DNA of 64,000 nt, taken from the NCBI GenBank assembly GCA_964247055.1, contig OZ176051.1:6448001-6512000 (forward strand), given 5' to 3'. Shown one piece after another: positions 40,401 to 53,600 of the stretch. The stretch comes from Paragordius varius (Eukaryota > Nematomorpha). Each line of letters starts with the position of its first letter. The stretch's first letter is position 1. The notes below the pieces were generated by a model. The model had not been told where the DNA came from. It was given only the letters and a program-made list of their open reading frames with translations, and made no database searches. The position numbers were made by a program, and so were the translations under genes.

Positions 40401-42054
40401 AAATATAGGGCATAATAATTAAATTAGCATTCATATTTTTATTTGTCAATTTTTAATTGCCCTATATATCCTGATTAAGAAAAGTTAATTTATATTGATT
40501 TTGATTCATATTATATTTTTTTATGATTGTAGTGTTATTATAGAGTTTGTAAATAACCGAAAATCTTAGGCCGCACATTATTTCAAATGAGTATTTTATG
40601 GAAAACTAAAATGCACATAAAGGCTGCCACAGAAGTTTTTTAATTTGTCCCAATATCGGGGAAATTTTTTTAAATTATTTGAATAAGAAATCACTCTGGG
40701 ATAGAAGACTCCGAAAGGTCTCAATATATGATTATAAACCACCAAAACCCGATAGAGAAACATTATCGTTCCAGCGTTATAAGAATAAAAAGGCGATCTT
40801 TAAAATGATTGGATCTAATGTAATATCTTTTTTGTAACCACCTATGCCTAAAATTATTTAGTGTGCAGATATTTACCGATTTGATTTATATAATAATATT
40901 CTATACGTAAGCCTAAGCTTTTATTTTGACTGTTTACCCCAGAACCTTTATAACCATATCAGGATTTACCACTATGCAGCCCGCAAAGATTTTTATCCAT
41001 ATTTGCATAAATATGTTCACAAAATCTCAGTAAATTGATATTTCGCAAACGTTTTTTCTAAATAAGTCAATCCAATTGGTAAAAACTAGAAATAATTGTT
41101 ATATTGTGTTTGCTTACAGTTTTATGTTTAATCTAGCCCATATATATTTAAATGAGGCCGCCAGATTTTTAAGTAAAAATAAACCCGCGAAGCCTGTGTT
41201 CGACATCCCTAATCTCCATTTTATTACCCATTTTGAAATATATATTATTGCAACTGAAAATACTCAAAATTTATTTTTTGATATATCGATGATGCTCTAA
41301 TTTAATATATATTGTTCAACCAAATTATAAATCACATCCAATTATCTCATTGTAGATGAGTATTTATTTATAAAGCTATTACATTGTGTTTTGCAAACAA
41401 AATATTTTTGACCTTGGAACCTAATAAAATTAAGTTATGATTGTTTCTTAAGTATTGTCAGCACACATACACATTGAGTTGTGAGAAACCTACCATTCTT
41501 TTATCGTGTCACATATGATGATTTTTTTCTTCAAATCTCTCTACTTAAAATTTTTATGGATTAATCGCTATATTAATAAAAGCGTATATCATTTAATCAA
41601 ATTAAAGTTAATAAAAATAATTTTAAGGCATTGAAGACAATTTTACAAATTTAATTTATAAGTTTTAAGTTTGATGATATTTAAACATTGCTTGGTCATT
41701 TAAGTTAATTCAAACAAATCAATTTGTGAGAAGGGTAATGAAATACAATGAAATTTAATTTGTTTAATTTGCAAAAAAATATTGTTTATAATATCTACCA
41801 TAATGTTTTGCCTTGTCCGGATCCCATCAAATTAATTTAATAGATTGATTTATAGATATATATTTATTTCTATATAATATTAACCACAATTGTACACAAA
41901 TGTAATTATATTATTTTTTTTCTCTGGTGAAATTATAGCTGTGCTAAGAACAAATATTTGAGGTGTGGTGTCACACATATAGAAAACGTCTTGCATGATG
42001 TGTATATAAGGAAATTTTATTTGACCTTGTTTCTAAAATTAAATTTCAGCATTA
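37481..42054. other. no gene recognised; one inverted hAT-like end near 41.1 kb
   Basis: About 41,090-41,215 reads, on the minus strand, like the repeats at 24.6 and 25.7 kb: agggatgtcgaacacaggct, later tttaaatatatatgggc, then caaacacaatataac. The 74-codon plus-strand frame at 41,076-41,300 overlaps it and is not called as a gene. Frames at 37,476, 38,301 and 39,004 lack domains and conserved motifs. Confidence 0.5.
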
Positions 42055-42280
42055 TTACAGTCATATATCCTTTATTTTCAAAAATTTATTTACTTTCGTT
42101 AAATGATATTTGTTAAAGAATGGAAAAACAAGAGCTCTATAGGATTAACAATATTATATTCATCAAAAAAATAAGAACTAACAAGCTCTTGTTTTTTCCA
42201 TTCTTTACCAAATATTTTTACCCATTTAACGAAAAATAAATAAATTAATTTTTGAAAAAATAAAGGATACATGACTGTAA
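42055..42280. mobile_element. MITE family D (single copy)
   Basis: A 226-bp foldback. The left arm starts ttacagtcatatatccttta and carries aaagaatggaaaaacaagag. The right arm is its reverse complement and ends aaaggatacatgactgtaa. Arms are about 85 bp around a short loop. No other copy was noticed here. Confidence 0.75.
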
Positions 42281-42577
42281 ATCAAATTACAAACAAATAA
42301 CGAAAATATATATTAAAAAATGTTTTAAAAAAATTCCAATACCCTAAACCCGTAAAAATTTTAAACTTGAAAGAAAATTTATTTAATCCCAAAATACATA
42401 CATAGGATTTTTTTGAGTATATATATGGCAGTTAATCTTGACTGGTGTATTAAGTAACTCTGCTAAAGCAAATTGGGATTTTTATTTCTGAAATAAGTAA
42501 TAGTTTGTGGTAGGGTTTACTTTATGAAATTTTCGTCGTCAATTTAATTATTATATAAATGGGTTTATATATATATA

Positions 42578-42834
42578 CAGTAAAAACTGAAATTATACGG
42601 ACAAAACGTAAAATAAAGACAATTTTTTTTCTAAAACATCCATACTTTTCAACTTGATATATTTCGGTAAAACTTATTTTAAATAACAAATTGTGTCGAA
42701 CATCAATTCTATATTTTACATTTGCAACTAAATGGCTAATATGAGAAAAATTAAGGTTTAAAAAGTATGGTTGTCCATTAGATAAAAATATTTGATATTT
42801 TTACTTTTTGTCCATATAATTTCATTTTTTATTG
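42578..42834. mobile_element. MITE family A, copy 1
   Basis: Ends cagtaaaaactgaaattata and, at the other side, tccatataatttcattttttattg are inverted copies flanked by TA, the Tc1/mariner-type target. The subterminal motif acggacaaaacgtaaa is mirrored by tttactttttgtcc. Internal sequence (gtatggttgtcc..) is shared with copies at 48.6, 54.1 and 63.1 kb. It is non-coding. Confidence 0.8.
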
Positions 42835-43564
42835 TGAATTTAACTTTAGCTACCTGAATTCATTTATTAGTATTTAGTAACTACGTGGGTGTAAATTTAC
42901 TTTTAAAAGTTTTATATATTTAGTTTCTTATTTAATATTTCTCAATATTAATAAATTTAATAAAAACTCCAAACGGTTTTATAATCTTCTATTTCTATTC
43001 ATGGTATAATCCTTTCACAGGTCCTTCAATTTAAATTAGGATCGTTGCCGACCCAAGGCATATTGTTATTTTTTACAAAAGACTCTTTTGAATTTGTATC
43101 AATTTACCCTTATATATATATAACAATCACCTAATTAATAAAAAATGCTTTCAAAAAATCAACATATAAATGAATGAGCTGAATATTATTACTAAAAATA
43201 CTTAAAGAGTAGTTTTCTACACTAATAGCTAAATGTGTTTAATAAAAAGATTAATTTAAATCCAAAAAATATGATATTTTTAAAAAGTTTTGAGTAAAAA
43301 TGGCGCCGAAATGATTTGATATGGATTTTTAGTCAAAACTAAAATTCTATAGCTTATATAAATTACTTTTAGTAAAAATATCATAGATTTAACTTTAACC
43401 GCCTGCTTAAATACTTTTTAATAATATCAATTTAAAGTTGAGTAAGTTTACCTAAATCGATGTGTTTTTTATCATATTCGACTACCATATTTAATAATAA
43501 TTTATATTATCAATCCTATTTATAACTTGCAGCCATTTACTGCCTTTTCTCGCTTAAAATATTA

Positions 43565-43759
43565 CAGTATGGTATGAGTAAGTATACATTCATAGAAAGT
43601 TATTAAAGACTGCTAAATAGTATATACAACAAAGGGCAGTATTAATGGCTTATAGTTATTTTTTTTACTTTTCACTATTATTAACCAATAATAATCTTTG
43701 CTGCATATGCTATTTGGCCATTAATAACTTTCTAGCAATACATACTTATTCATACTGTC
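43565..43759. mobile_element. MITE family C, copy 2
   Basis: The left arm (agtatacatt..tagaaagttattaa..caaagggcagtatta) and right arm (ttaataactttctagcaat..cattcatactgt) are inverted and match the element at 30,114. The copy is more worn. It lies about 50 bp past the stop codon of the TSP1/Ig gene, so it may be in that gene's 3' UTR. Confidence 0.75.
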
Positions 43760-43806
43760 TAATGAGAATTTAAAATATATATCCCATATTGTAAGTTTAA
43801 ATATAA

Positions 43807-46800
43807 TTACCTCACAAATGTGATACTCCATCCTATTGCTATTACCAATCCTATTGCCAAAATTACTAAATATACCCAATTATAACCATAAGTTATTAAT
43901 TGGAGAAAAGATAAGGGGCCATTTATTCGAACGACTATACGATTAGTTTCCCATTCATGCATAGAGTCAGGATTTAGAATATGACAGGTCCAGACCCCAG
44001 AATGTAGCGTATAATCTAACGGGGGTTGTTTTATTTTTAGATAGGGTACTTGTTTCGGTCTTTTGTCCAACATATAATCGTGATATGTCGTTTTATTCAA
44101 CTTCCAAAATTGATTAAGTATTAAATTATGTTGGCCTTTTTGTTGTTTATGATGAGTTTTGTGAAATACTTGTGACAACACTTGTTCCAAATATCCACCA
44201 AAACAAGAAAGTTCCATATACGCATGACGACCAGATTGTACAATCAGATCGGACTCTTTGCTATGTACTTTATAAAAGATATGTGTATATAATATGGTCC
44301 TCATGAAAAAATGTTCGAATATCGAAATAATAAATGCGGTATAATACTAGAAAAAAGTTTATTCTCATGCCATTACCCAAGATTCGAAGAGATGCAATTA
44401 AAAAACCCTTATTTAACTTGTAAGTCAACACAAATAATAATTTGCAATAAAGTAGCTCACAGAAGTAGTGTTTAATCTAAAGTCGGCTCACTGGATGTTT
44501 ACAATGTCAGGAGTATCAAAATTTATATATTTAAAAATAGGTTTTTAGAATTTTTATTATCCTGCTACTTTCCCGTTGAAGTCATATCTTTATAGGGAGG
44601 GCGTGTGTATAATATACGTTTAGTTAAATTAAGGTATAATTATTAAAATTGCTAACACAAATTTTAATAATATTTCGTTTTTAGTTTTATTTATAAGGTG
44701 TGATTAAACCACCTTATTTTTTATGTTATTACTAAAAGAATCGAAATTTCGAATCGGTTCGATATATTTTCTTGCTAAAAACATTACATAAATGATTTTT
44801 TCGCGTTAGGAGAGAAATTTTTGGGATAAATATTTTGGTTTCAGTTCTAGTAATTATTTTAAAATAATTTTTAGCTCCAATCTTATTATATGATGAATAA
44901 ATTGGTCTTTTTCAAATTTAAACATCTTCTTCTGTATAATGGGATAAATAACCACAGAAACAATAGCCACATATATTCATTATACTACTTTCATTCCAAA
45001 TAAAATGAAACCATTAAAAAATATGGGTGGGTAACGTTGTAAATTTTAAAAAGGAAGCCGGTAGGAACCTTTTTATCGATTTTTGGTTACAACACGATTT
45101 CAAAAAATGGTTTTCAGAAAAAAACAGTTTCGGTTCTAGTCTATGGTTTTAGTTCTTCAAAAGACAGTTAACACTATCGTAAGTGAAGCTCTTGAACTGT
45201 TTTTAAGCCCTTGTAATCCATAAAAAATTTAATATAATAGTGCCTTATACTACCTACCTGTAAGTGTGTGAAACGATGTTAAAATCTTTTGATTTGGACC
45301 ATAAACTGTGAAGCAGGCATATACACCATTATCATTTTGATGTAATTTCATCAGCGCTGGAATTAAAAAATATAATGGATAGTAAAATATATTTTGATGT
45401 AATTTATCGAATTGTTTGTTTATATGTATAAAATTGATGCTGAAAAATAACGTTGATAATACTCAGATTCTCATGATTAAGGTACATTCGCCCAAAATCA
45501 ATGGGTAAATCTTTGCCATTTAATTTCCATTCAAAGAGTAGATTGGGATTTATAGAGCCTAATTTCTTTATTATTTGGGTAGATGCACAAGATAACTCCA
45601 AGCTGGATCCTTCTGCAAGACCAGCATGATTATTTACCATACCTAAGTAAATTTTAAAAATTTATATTGCCTTAGTTTTACGTGATAGATAACTATATAT
45701 ATGAGGTAACAGGCTTATATACATTTTGGGAAATTTATTTATCAAACAGAAATTGATATTCAAATAATTTCTAGAACCTACATTAAACAATCTAATTTTT
45801 ATAGTATAATAATAATGAAAACAATTGTAACTTCAACTTTTAAAAGTCCACACCTAACATTAATTTACGTAAAAAATTAAAAATAAATTCGTAATTAAAA
45901 ATTATATTTAGATATAAGGATATAAAGATATCATAAGGACTAGGCCTATGTCTCCGTTTATATCCAGAAAAAAGGAAATATTAAATCAAATATTTTTTTG
46001 CTTATGTTATACATGGCCATACATATTTTATCCATTTAATGTAATCGACAACCTTTTAGTTCCGTCGCAATTTGAATCTTTAGTCCAGGATCCAAGGATT
46101 TTTGTTTGCGCTCCTCAATCGAGCTTATTTCATTTTGGCATATGAGTCTGGTCTCATTTTCATTAGATACCGTGTCCTCACCTTGACAATGTAATCCATC
46201 GTATTCGGGGGAAGGATTATCACAGTAACGTTTTGCTATGCAAAAAATCCCTCCATTTTTATTTGGCACAGTGAGGGAATCTGAGGGTGTTGTTGTTTCC
46301 GTACATACACAAGCCCAAGGTGACCAAGATCCGTTTATGGGACAATGTGTGGCTTTAGGGCATAACTGGGAATCAGAGCTTGGCCCAACGCAGTTGTTTG
46401 ATGTCGTATTCGATGACTCTGGTTTACGTAAATAATTAAATTGATTAAATAATTTAAGTTAAAAAAACAAATTATACCACGAACTAAGGTGTGCAATTTT
46501 GACCTTTATAAGGCCACGTTAACTGGGTGGATGGCTGAACGAGATGAAGTAATCCAAAAATTATTATTTTAATATATATATAGATTACTAATATGTTGGC
46601 ACAATATTTATAAATGTATAATAATCCGGCAGTTTCACTTTCCCAGAATACAAAAGTTTAAATTAATTGTGCATTTGCTTATAGTGAAAAGCAAGTGTAT
46701 TCACTAGAATAGAAGTCGATCACAAATATCATACTGTAATTTTAGTGGGAATCAATAGAAAATAAAAAAATATTGATGTTTATACCTTCAAATACCAGCT

Positions 46801-48579
46801 AAGCAAACGACACGTTAACAAATCTTACATAAAATTTTAAAATTATATCAGACCAATCCTATTATATCTTGTTTTTAAGTGATATTCATCGCCTGAAAAA
46901 TCTAACGATTCTTGAAAGTTTTCTGAAATTGCGAAATTGAAATTTTTTTGCATAAGACTTTGTCCGAAATCGGGATGCTGATGAAATATATATATTCTGA
47001 TGGGCAAATGAATCAGGATTATTACGGTGCTTTTGGTTTTAATCCTTAAGAAAGTTATTTACACTTGTGGCAATTGCTCCATGTCAGAAAGATGGCAAAA
47101 GTTGCGCACATTTTTTAAGAAAACTTTTTTGGTGAAAGATGCTTCACTCCAAAAAATATCGCTAAAATACCATAAACTACACATAAAAAGCACAACCATT
47201 TTAAAAAATATTTAATTGATACATATGGGCTCCGAAAGTCCCTTTTTTCGCACTCTAAAATAGGCTAATGCTCTTAAAATAAAAGCGAAAATGCCGAGAT
47301 TGCGTGATAATTTAAAATATATGCTAAATTTTTGTATCAACTAAAAATATTTTTAAAAATATGCATACTTTTTTCCAAAAATTAAATTTTTGCAAAATTT
47401 TGCTGAAGCGCACTTCATACTATTTTGATATATTATGGGAAAAGTATGAAAGCTTTGAGGTAAAAACATTTTTAATATTAATAAAATGATTTTTTCCATG
47501 GCTTCAAAATTTAAATATAAATGTTCGGCTTTAAATTTTGGTGATTTTTTGTAAAAAAATTAACAATCTTTAAAACGAACGAATGTTTAATCGAATTTCC
47601 GAAGTAATATAAATGTTTAGCATCATCGAATTATATAGAAAAAGTGTTTTTATAATGTGTTGAAGCTTTTTTATACTGTTTTAATGCCTCAAAATAGTAT
47701 AAAGTACACTTCAACAAAACTTGCATAAATTTAATTTTTGAAAAAGGTATGCACATTTCAAAAACATTTTAGCAGATACCAATGACATATTATATTTTTA
47801 TCGCGCAAGCTGCATTTTAGATTTTCATAAAACTATCCCATTCTAAAGATCAAAAATTTTGAAAGCACCTGATAATTCTAATACATTTTCTTATCAGTAT
47901 ATTTGTATATATATATATATATATCAGCTTCTTTTATTGAGGACACTTTGTAATAGACAAAAATAGACTCTTTCCTAAGATAGTTGTCTGTATTTAAGTA
48001 TATCTCAAAAAAGTCATAACATCTGTATTTATCAAGTTATGTTTATTATTGAATATAAAACTTTTTGACTATTAAAAATAGTTGAATAAGTAATATCCTT
48101 AAATATGATCCGATTTGTTAATGGGCCAACCACAGTTACATATGTTTGATATCCCAAGAGTTTTTTTCATAAAAACGGCCCAAAAAACTTTCAAGGGCCC
48201 TAATTACAAACGTACGATATCATACTAATAAAAATCCTAAAAAATAATTTAAATATGCAACCGGTTAGATATTTTATGGTTAAGGCTTCAACAACCGTTG
48301 AATACATATTGTTTTTGATAACCTCACTTGTTGTTTGGATTGTTGTACCATTTAATATGGGTGGTATTGTAGTTAGCAATTTTTTTGCTTTTCTTTGTTT
48401 AATCCTGTCTCTTAACTTAAGTGCTTGAGCTACTATCCCTTGGACTAACCTATCCATTACAGATGATTTAGTTCTTTTTATATCCGCCAAACAGATTCTT
48501 TCTCTAGTTCTGTTTTGATTGTCGCAATTTAGTGTTAATGGACATTCGTTTTTCCAGGGTCCCCATTCACTCCACTCAC
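43807..48579 (-). CDS. type I membrane protein with TSP1 and Ig domains (5' end not found)
   Basis: Visible exons, read downward: 48579-48262, 46418-46053, 45642-45463, 45356-45258, 44267-43807 (last ends at the stop). Every junction is phase 1. Exon 1 carries a TSP1 start, GEWSEWGPWKNECPLTLNCD, then a basic helix-like stretch. Exon 2 is Cys-rich with NGSWSPWACVC and RYCDNPSPEYDGLHCQGE, a divergent TSP1 repeat. Exons 3-4 form one Ig domain: GSSLELSCAS, FEWKLNGKDLP, then LTLMKLHQNDNGVYACF, whose DxGxYxC is formed across the splice. Exon 5 has a second Ig-like unit (MELSCFGG, FWKLN, SGVWTCHIL), one transmembrane helix (WVYLVILAIGLVIAIGW) and a tail of about six residues. It is likely a cell-surface adhesion or guidance protein. 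UNC5 has the reverse order (Ig then TSP1) and a long tail, so this is not a plain UNC5. Signal-peptide exons are missing. Confidence 0.72.
46985..47910. mobile_element. foldback element in an intron of the TSP1/Ig gene
   Basis: The left half contains aggattattacggtgctttt, then tttaaaaatatgcatacttt, then agcgcacttcatactatttt. The right half contains these in inverted order (aatagtataaagtacacttc, aaaaaggtatgcacatttc, ttttgaaagcacctgataat). Arms are about 300-450 bp and imperfect. The terminal block ggattattacggtgctttt and the inner atggcaaaagttgcgcac also occur near 12.1-12.25 kb, tying it to the repeats between SMG5 and mS27. The 62-codon frame at 47,027-47,215 is part of the element, not a gene. 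Confidence 0.6.
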
Positions 48580-48614
48580 CTAAGTAATAAAGATATATAA
48601 ATACCTTAAAAAAT

Positions 48615-48883
48615 ATAAATATACGGACAAAACGTAAAAACCTAAAGACAAATATTTTTTATAAAAAGACAGCCATACTTTTTTAAACATTAATTTTTCC
48701 CAAATAAATTATTTACTTACGAATATATAATTGATTGTTTTACCAATAAACATCTCCAATTCGTACTTGGCGATTCTAGTTTATAAGCAAAAACATCAAA
48801 ATTTAAAAAGTATGGTTGTTTTTTAGAAAAAATATTTGTCTTTATATTTTTACGTTTTGTCCGTATAATTTCAATTTTTACTG
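48615..48883. mobile_element. MITE family A, copy 2
   Basis: The right end, tccgtataatttcaattttt then actg, is complete and followed by TA. The left end is slightly truncated (tatacggacaaaacgtaaa). It lies about 35 bp upstream of the acceptor of the first visible exon of the TSP1/Ig gene. The 83-codon minus-strand frame at 48,717-48,968 is a by-product of this repeat. Confidence 0.75.
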
Positions 48884-48889
48884 TATACA

Positions 48890-50665
48890 TCAACGCCAAA
48901 AAAAGCGGATAACATTTAAGGGATGTTTGTACACTTTTAGTTTTTAGCAATTTTCGTTGAAATACCATTTGTAAATGTTTATTTCTGTATATTTAAAATT
49001 GTTTTTAACTGGGTCAATGATACAGTTAAATGTAAATGATTAATTAAATATTTTCTATATTTTATCCATTATAATATATGTGGAATTTAATATGCATGAA
49101 TGTGATCGCCTTAAGGCAATCGAACAGAAAGGATACGTTATCTAATATGATAGGAGTAAAATAAAAATTGTATAAGCTTATTATAAAAAAATGTGACATC
49201 TTAAAATTTTATCAATTCATAATTTTGTCATTTATATAATGTTAATATATAGTATCTTTATTTAAAATTTTTTCATTAATATATCTTTTTAAATATTGTT
49301 CAAAGCAAAAATTTTTTGAGGCACCCCAAACCTAGTAAAAACTAATAAAACATACCAGAGAACACCCGATAATGACAGAATATTATAAATATAAAAAATT
49401 TCATTAACAAAAGTAAATGAATTAAGGATGGGATTGATTGTTGGCTTAAATTAATTTTTTTATCTTACATAATTAAATATGATTTTGTAACAAGGTATTT
49501 TACTTAATCTATATTTATATGATATTCAATCTCAATTTAAATAGCTTAAATGCAAACACATTGAATTTTTATTTTAAATTTAATAAAAACATCTTTCATA
49601 TTTTAAATTATATATGGGTAAAAACGCTGCAACAATAAATTGATTACAGTAATTTAAATGTATAAAGGTTTGATATAAATCCTTGTTAAGGACTATTTAT
49701 AATTTATATAGCTATTAATATTCTTATTTATAATTTTAATGTCAATAATTTTAAACCTAAATATATAACTTTAGTTTGGGGGTTTTATCCCTGGACTATA
49801 TAAAAATTAATATCTTAAATAACATTATGTCAAATTCAATAATATGCTTTCTTTACCTTTTAATGTTTGTGTTAAAAAAGTGTAAATTGTGAAAGAATTC
49901 TCATCTGAAACTTTTTCGCCGCAATTTTATAAATTAGCATTTATTTACTAGAATTGGTATTAAAATTAATATCATCTGTTTTCAGTCTTGTTTTGGATAT
50001 ATCCAAATTTGGGAGTCTAGAAATCAAAAAAAGAAAATTTAGGTGCATTTTTTTTATCTAACAATACATGAGAATTGAGTTTGATAATTACATTAACCAA
50101 ACAACTTTCAAAACACTAGGTTGTTTACTACTTTAGGCACTGGGGTACTATAATAATACTTCAAAAGTAATGAACAAAAGGTCATAAAGTGTTAATTAAA
50201 AAACGTTATTTTTGGTATTTGCTCACCCCCATAATGAATGATTGTGATATTTAACAATTGTTCATAGCCTAACATTTTTTAGCGTGAAAGGTTGTTTAAA
50301 TTTGGAGGTCATAACCATTATAAATATATAATAGGGTAATTTACATCACTATTCTAAAACATTATGACCATGTCGATAGCACGTGTTTTAACATTGTATT
50401 CATTGAACGAAAATATATATATAAATGTATAGATAGATAGATAGTATAGAATCAATATTTAAACAAGAGTGTTGGGCCATTTCAAATATCTATTAACATG
50501 ACCTTCTCGGTACTATTTTAGAGATTGTTGTGTTAAATATATCCGTCCCTGAGATTAACAAAGGCAAATACAATAACCTGATTATTTTAGTATATTTTTT
50601 CCCAATTATATTTACATATATATTTCCTTTGTTCTGTTTAACACATTTACAAATTTAAAGGAAAT
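48890..50665. other. spacer between divergent TSP1/Ig and Ser-Gly protein genes
   Basis: Upstream exons and the promoter of the minus-strand TSP1/Ig gene, and the promoter of the plus-strand gene, should lie here or nearby, but I could not identify a signal-peptide exon on the minus strand. About 49,860-50,220 is a second copy of the old repeat at 22,230-22,680. A short gata/taga repeat lies at about 50,431-50,444. Confidence 0.45.
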
Positions 50666-53600
50666 ATGATTAACAGTCTCTTGGTTTTAATTGGGTTGGT
50701 ATCTTTATCAAGTAATTAAAAAATTGTTTTATTCACTTATCTCTAGGTGCAAATCTCAAAAATTTATGCAATTCCATCAATGAATCCGGAGTGTATTCTG
50801 CCAGCGTATTGGGTGAAGAATATAAAAAGTTTGTTGTTTTTTACTTTTTTTCCAGTTAACGAAATCGTCCGCTTGTGTGGTCATATTATTATTTGCCAAC
50901 TATTAAATTATTTTTTTTAATAATAAGGTTTAAAAATATTTACAAAACTGTAGAATTTGTTTCCAAAATCAAATAAACTATTATCAATATAAATTATGTA
51001 CTCGGTATAGTTGTAAATTGGATCAATTATTTTTAAGATATATGGAATTGAAAAATTCAATTCACCCAAAAAATATTTTTAGCAAAAATTTTTAACTTAA
51101 ATTTTCTTTTGTTTTTCAAAAATTTACATTTAACAAAATTTAATAAAATCATAGCATCCGTCATCAAACATATGTTTTAAGAATAATTGGTTGCTATAAG
51201 CGATCACATTCATTGTTAAACCCATGTTTAAATCTTAAATATAATTAGCTATTTGAACCAAAAGAATTTTGAGGAAACATTAAATCAAATTTTATAAATT
51301 ATAATTTGTCAATAAATTAATTTATCCCTTAGTTTTGGGCTTGCACTAAAGTTTGAACGTAGTAGCAAATCCATATCAACCGTGTTAAATTCCAAAATAT
51401 TTGATACAACTCAACCACGAACACATGAGGAAAAAGCTGTACAAATAGCTTTCCTCCAACAAATCATTCAAGATTACGGAGATGAAATTGAATTGTTAGC
51501 GGAGAGTGATGTACGTATATTTAATTAATATATTGTACACTCATAAACATTTCATATATAAAATTTATCAGGACCAACTCTGAGTTTAAAAGATGCCTTA
51601 TGTCTTATGATCATAAATCGAAACCAGTTTTTTGATTTTATAAATTTTTCTGCCTCTGTAGTAGGTAACGGTCTTATAATTAAAATAGTTTGATTTTCAT
51701 GGTACATGCCTGTATTATAATAATTCTTAAATCATTTACAACATAGAAATAGCCATAAAAATTTAATTTATTTTGGAAAAACAGGTTTATCTATATTTTA
51801 CCAAATATCAATCGATGACCTTGAGATTTAAATTATTATTGCAGCCAATCAGGGTATCAATATAAATCTTATTTAACCTATCCTCGATTAATGTCCATTT
51901 CGAGTTGTATGAAAAAGTGTTAATTAATAATATCATTCTTTGTGTAACTATGCCGAAGTCTCCAGAGTATATCGGACCTTAGCAGTTTTCACACGACTCC
52001 AATTTATTTTTATAAAATTTAAAAATAAATTATGGATCAAAAATATTTAAAATGTAACGCAAACTACATATAATAATTTATTGTATGTTGTTGTTTACAG
52101 CTAAATATAGTAACTCTACCAGAACAAAAATCCCATATTTGTACGATATCTCTTGAAAACTCAGCTATGGAATGCGCATCTGTAACACCAGTTGAACACT
52201 TGGTACGCATTTTAATTATATATATATAGTATGAGTAAGCCTACATTGTTAGAAAGTTATTAATTATTGCCAAATAGCAAATATAACAAATGGCAGTATT
52301 ATTGGCTTATTATTTATTATTAATATTAGCCAATATTGTTTTTTCCATACAATACTGTGTTGCGAATTGCCCAACTATAGTGAGAAATAAGCAACCATTT
52401 AAATGCATACTGTAATTAGTGAAACGTAGTTAAAAAAATTTGCCAAAAAAAATTATTTATATATGTCTTTTTAAAATGGCATTTGAATAATGATCTAAAA
52501 TATTTTTGAGAAAAGAACTGCATTGCTAGTTTTTTTAATTGAAAAGATTTATAGAACTAGCGTAAATCTCGTGCTGCTACGCAGCCCGAGGAAGTTCTTC
52601 GGACTTCGGGGGGGGGGGGGGGGCTATTTGAAAAAAGGGACAATAAAATGATCCACATATGTGATTTATTTCGAAACATTATTTAATAGCTATGATCTCA
52701 TAGGAATTTCAAAACGGTGCATTCATACCAATATATTGTTTACTTGAGCGAAAAATAGATTCAAAAAATTATTTTTGTGGACTTTGTTTGTTGAAAAAAT
52801 GGCATTTTCCGGGAGGAGCGGCTAAAACAGGGGCCTAAATTAAAAAAGCGAGACGACTATGTTCGGCGCAATCGAAAATAAGTAAACAAAAATCATATTT
52901 GAAAATGGTCCAACACGTTATCCGGAAAATTGTCTCAAAGACACGATTTTCGTGGACTTTTGTTTTCGAAAAAAACCGTTTTTTACACAGGGTGGGCCCG
53001 AACTGGAGGCCTAATTCAAAAAAAGGGCGAAGCTATTGTCGGGGCATTCATTAATGATTATATTTTTTCGATATTTGGATTTGAATGGGTTTACCGGTTT
53101 TCCGGAAACAGATAACACAGCATTTTCCATTTTTATAAATATATAGATTTGTCTAAGTAAAAATTTTAATAAAATTTTCATAAGCATATTTTTCAAAGTG
53201 CTGAACTTTAATTTATTTGGTATATTTACAAATTTTTTGAGTGCCGCACAGGCCACGTGTCCTACAAGCCTGGTCTAATTATTAAAGATTAGATAGATGT
53301 TTTATATGCAATTTATACCTATTATTATGTAAAAAATGTCTTTGATAGATATCCATAAGTCAAAAGAGTCAAGTCATTGCTCAACAAATATATGATAAAT
53401 TGAATCGTTCTATGCTTATGCATTCACAAGACGTAAATAATAAATTTATAATCATGCACAATGGTGGTATTATGCTAGGAAAACGCCATTGCCTCCAATT
53501 AAAATTTTTGGTGGATTGTGAACTTCAAAGTATATATTATCAACAATTAACTATTCCTTTAATTTAAAAAATATTAAAACAGTCGAAGTGATTGATATAT

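Noticed and set aside
45948-46435. Plus-strand frames of 65 codons each
   Set aside because: They are antisense to the Cys-rich exon of the TSP1/Ig gene.
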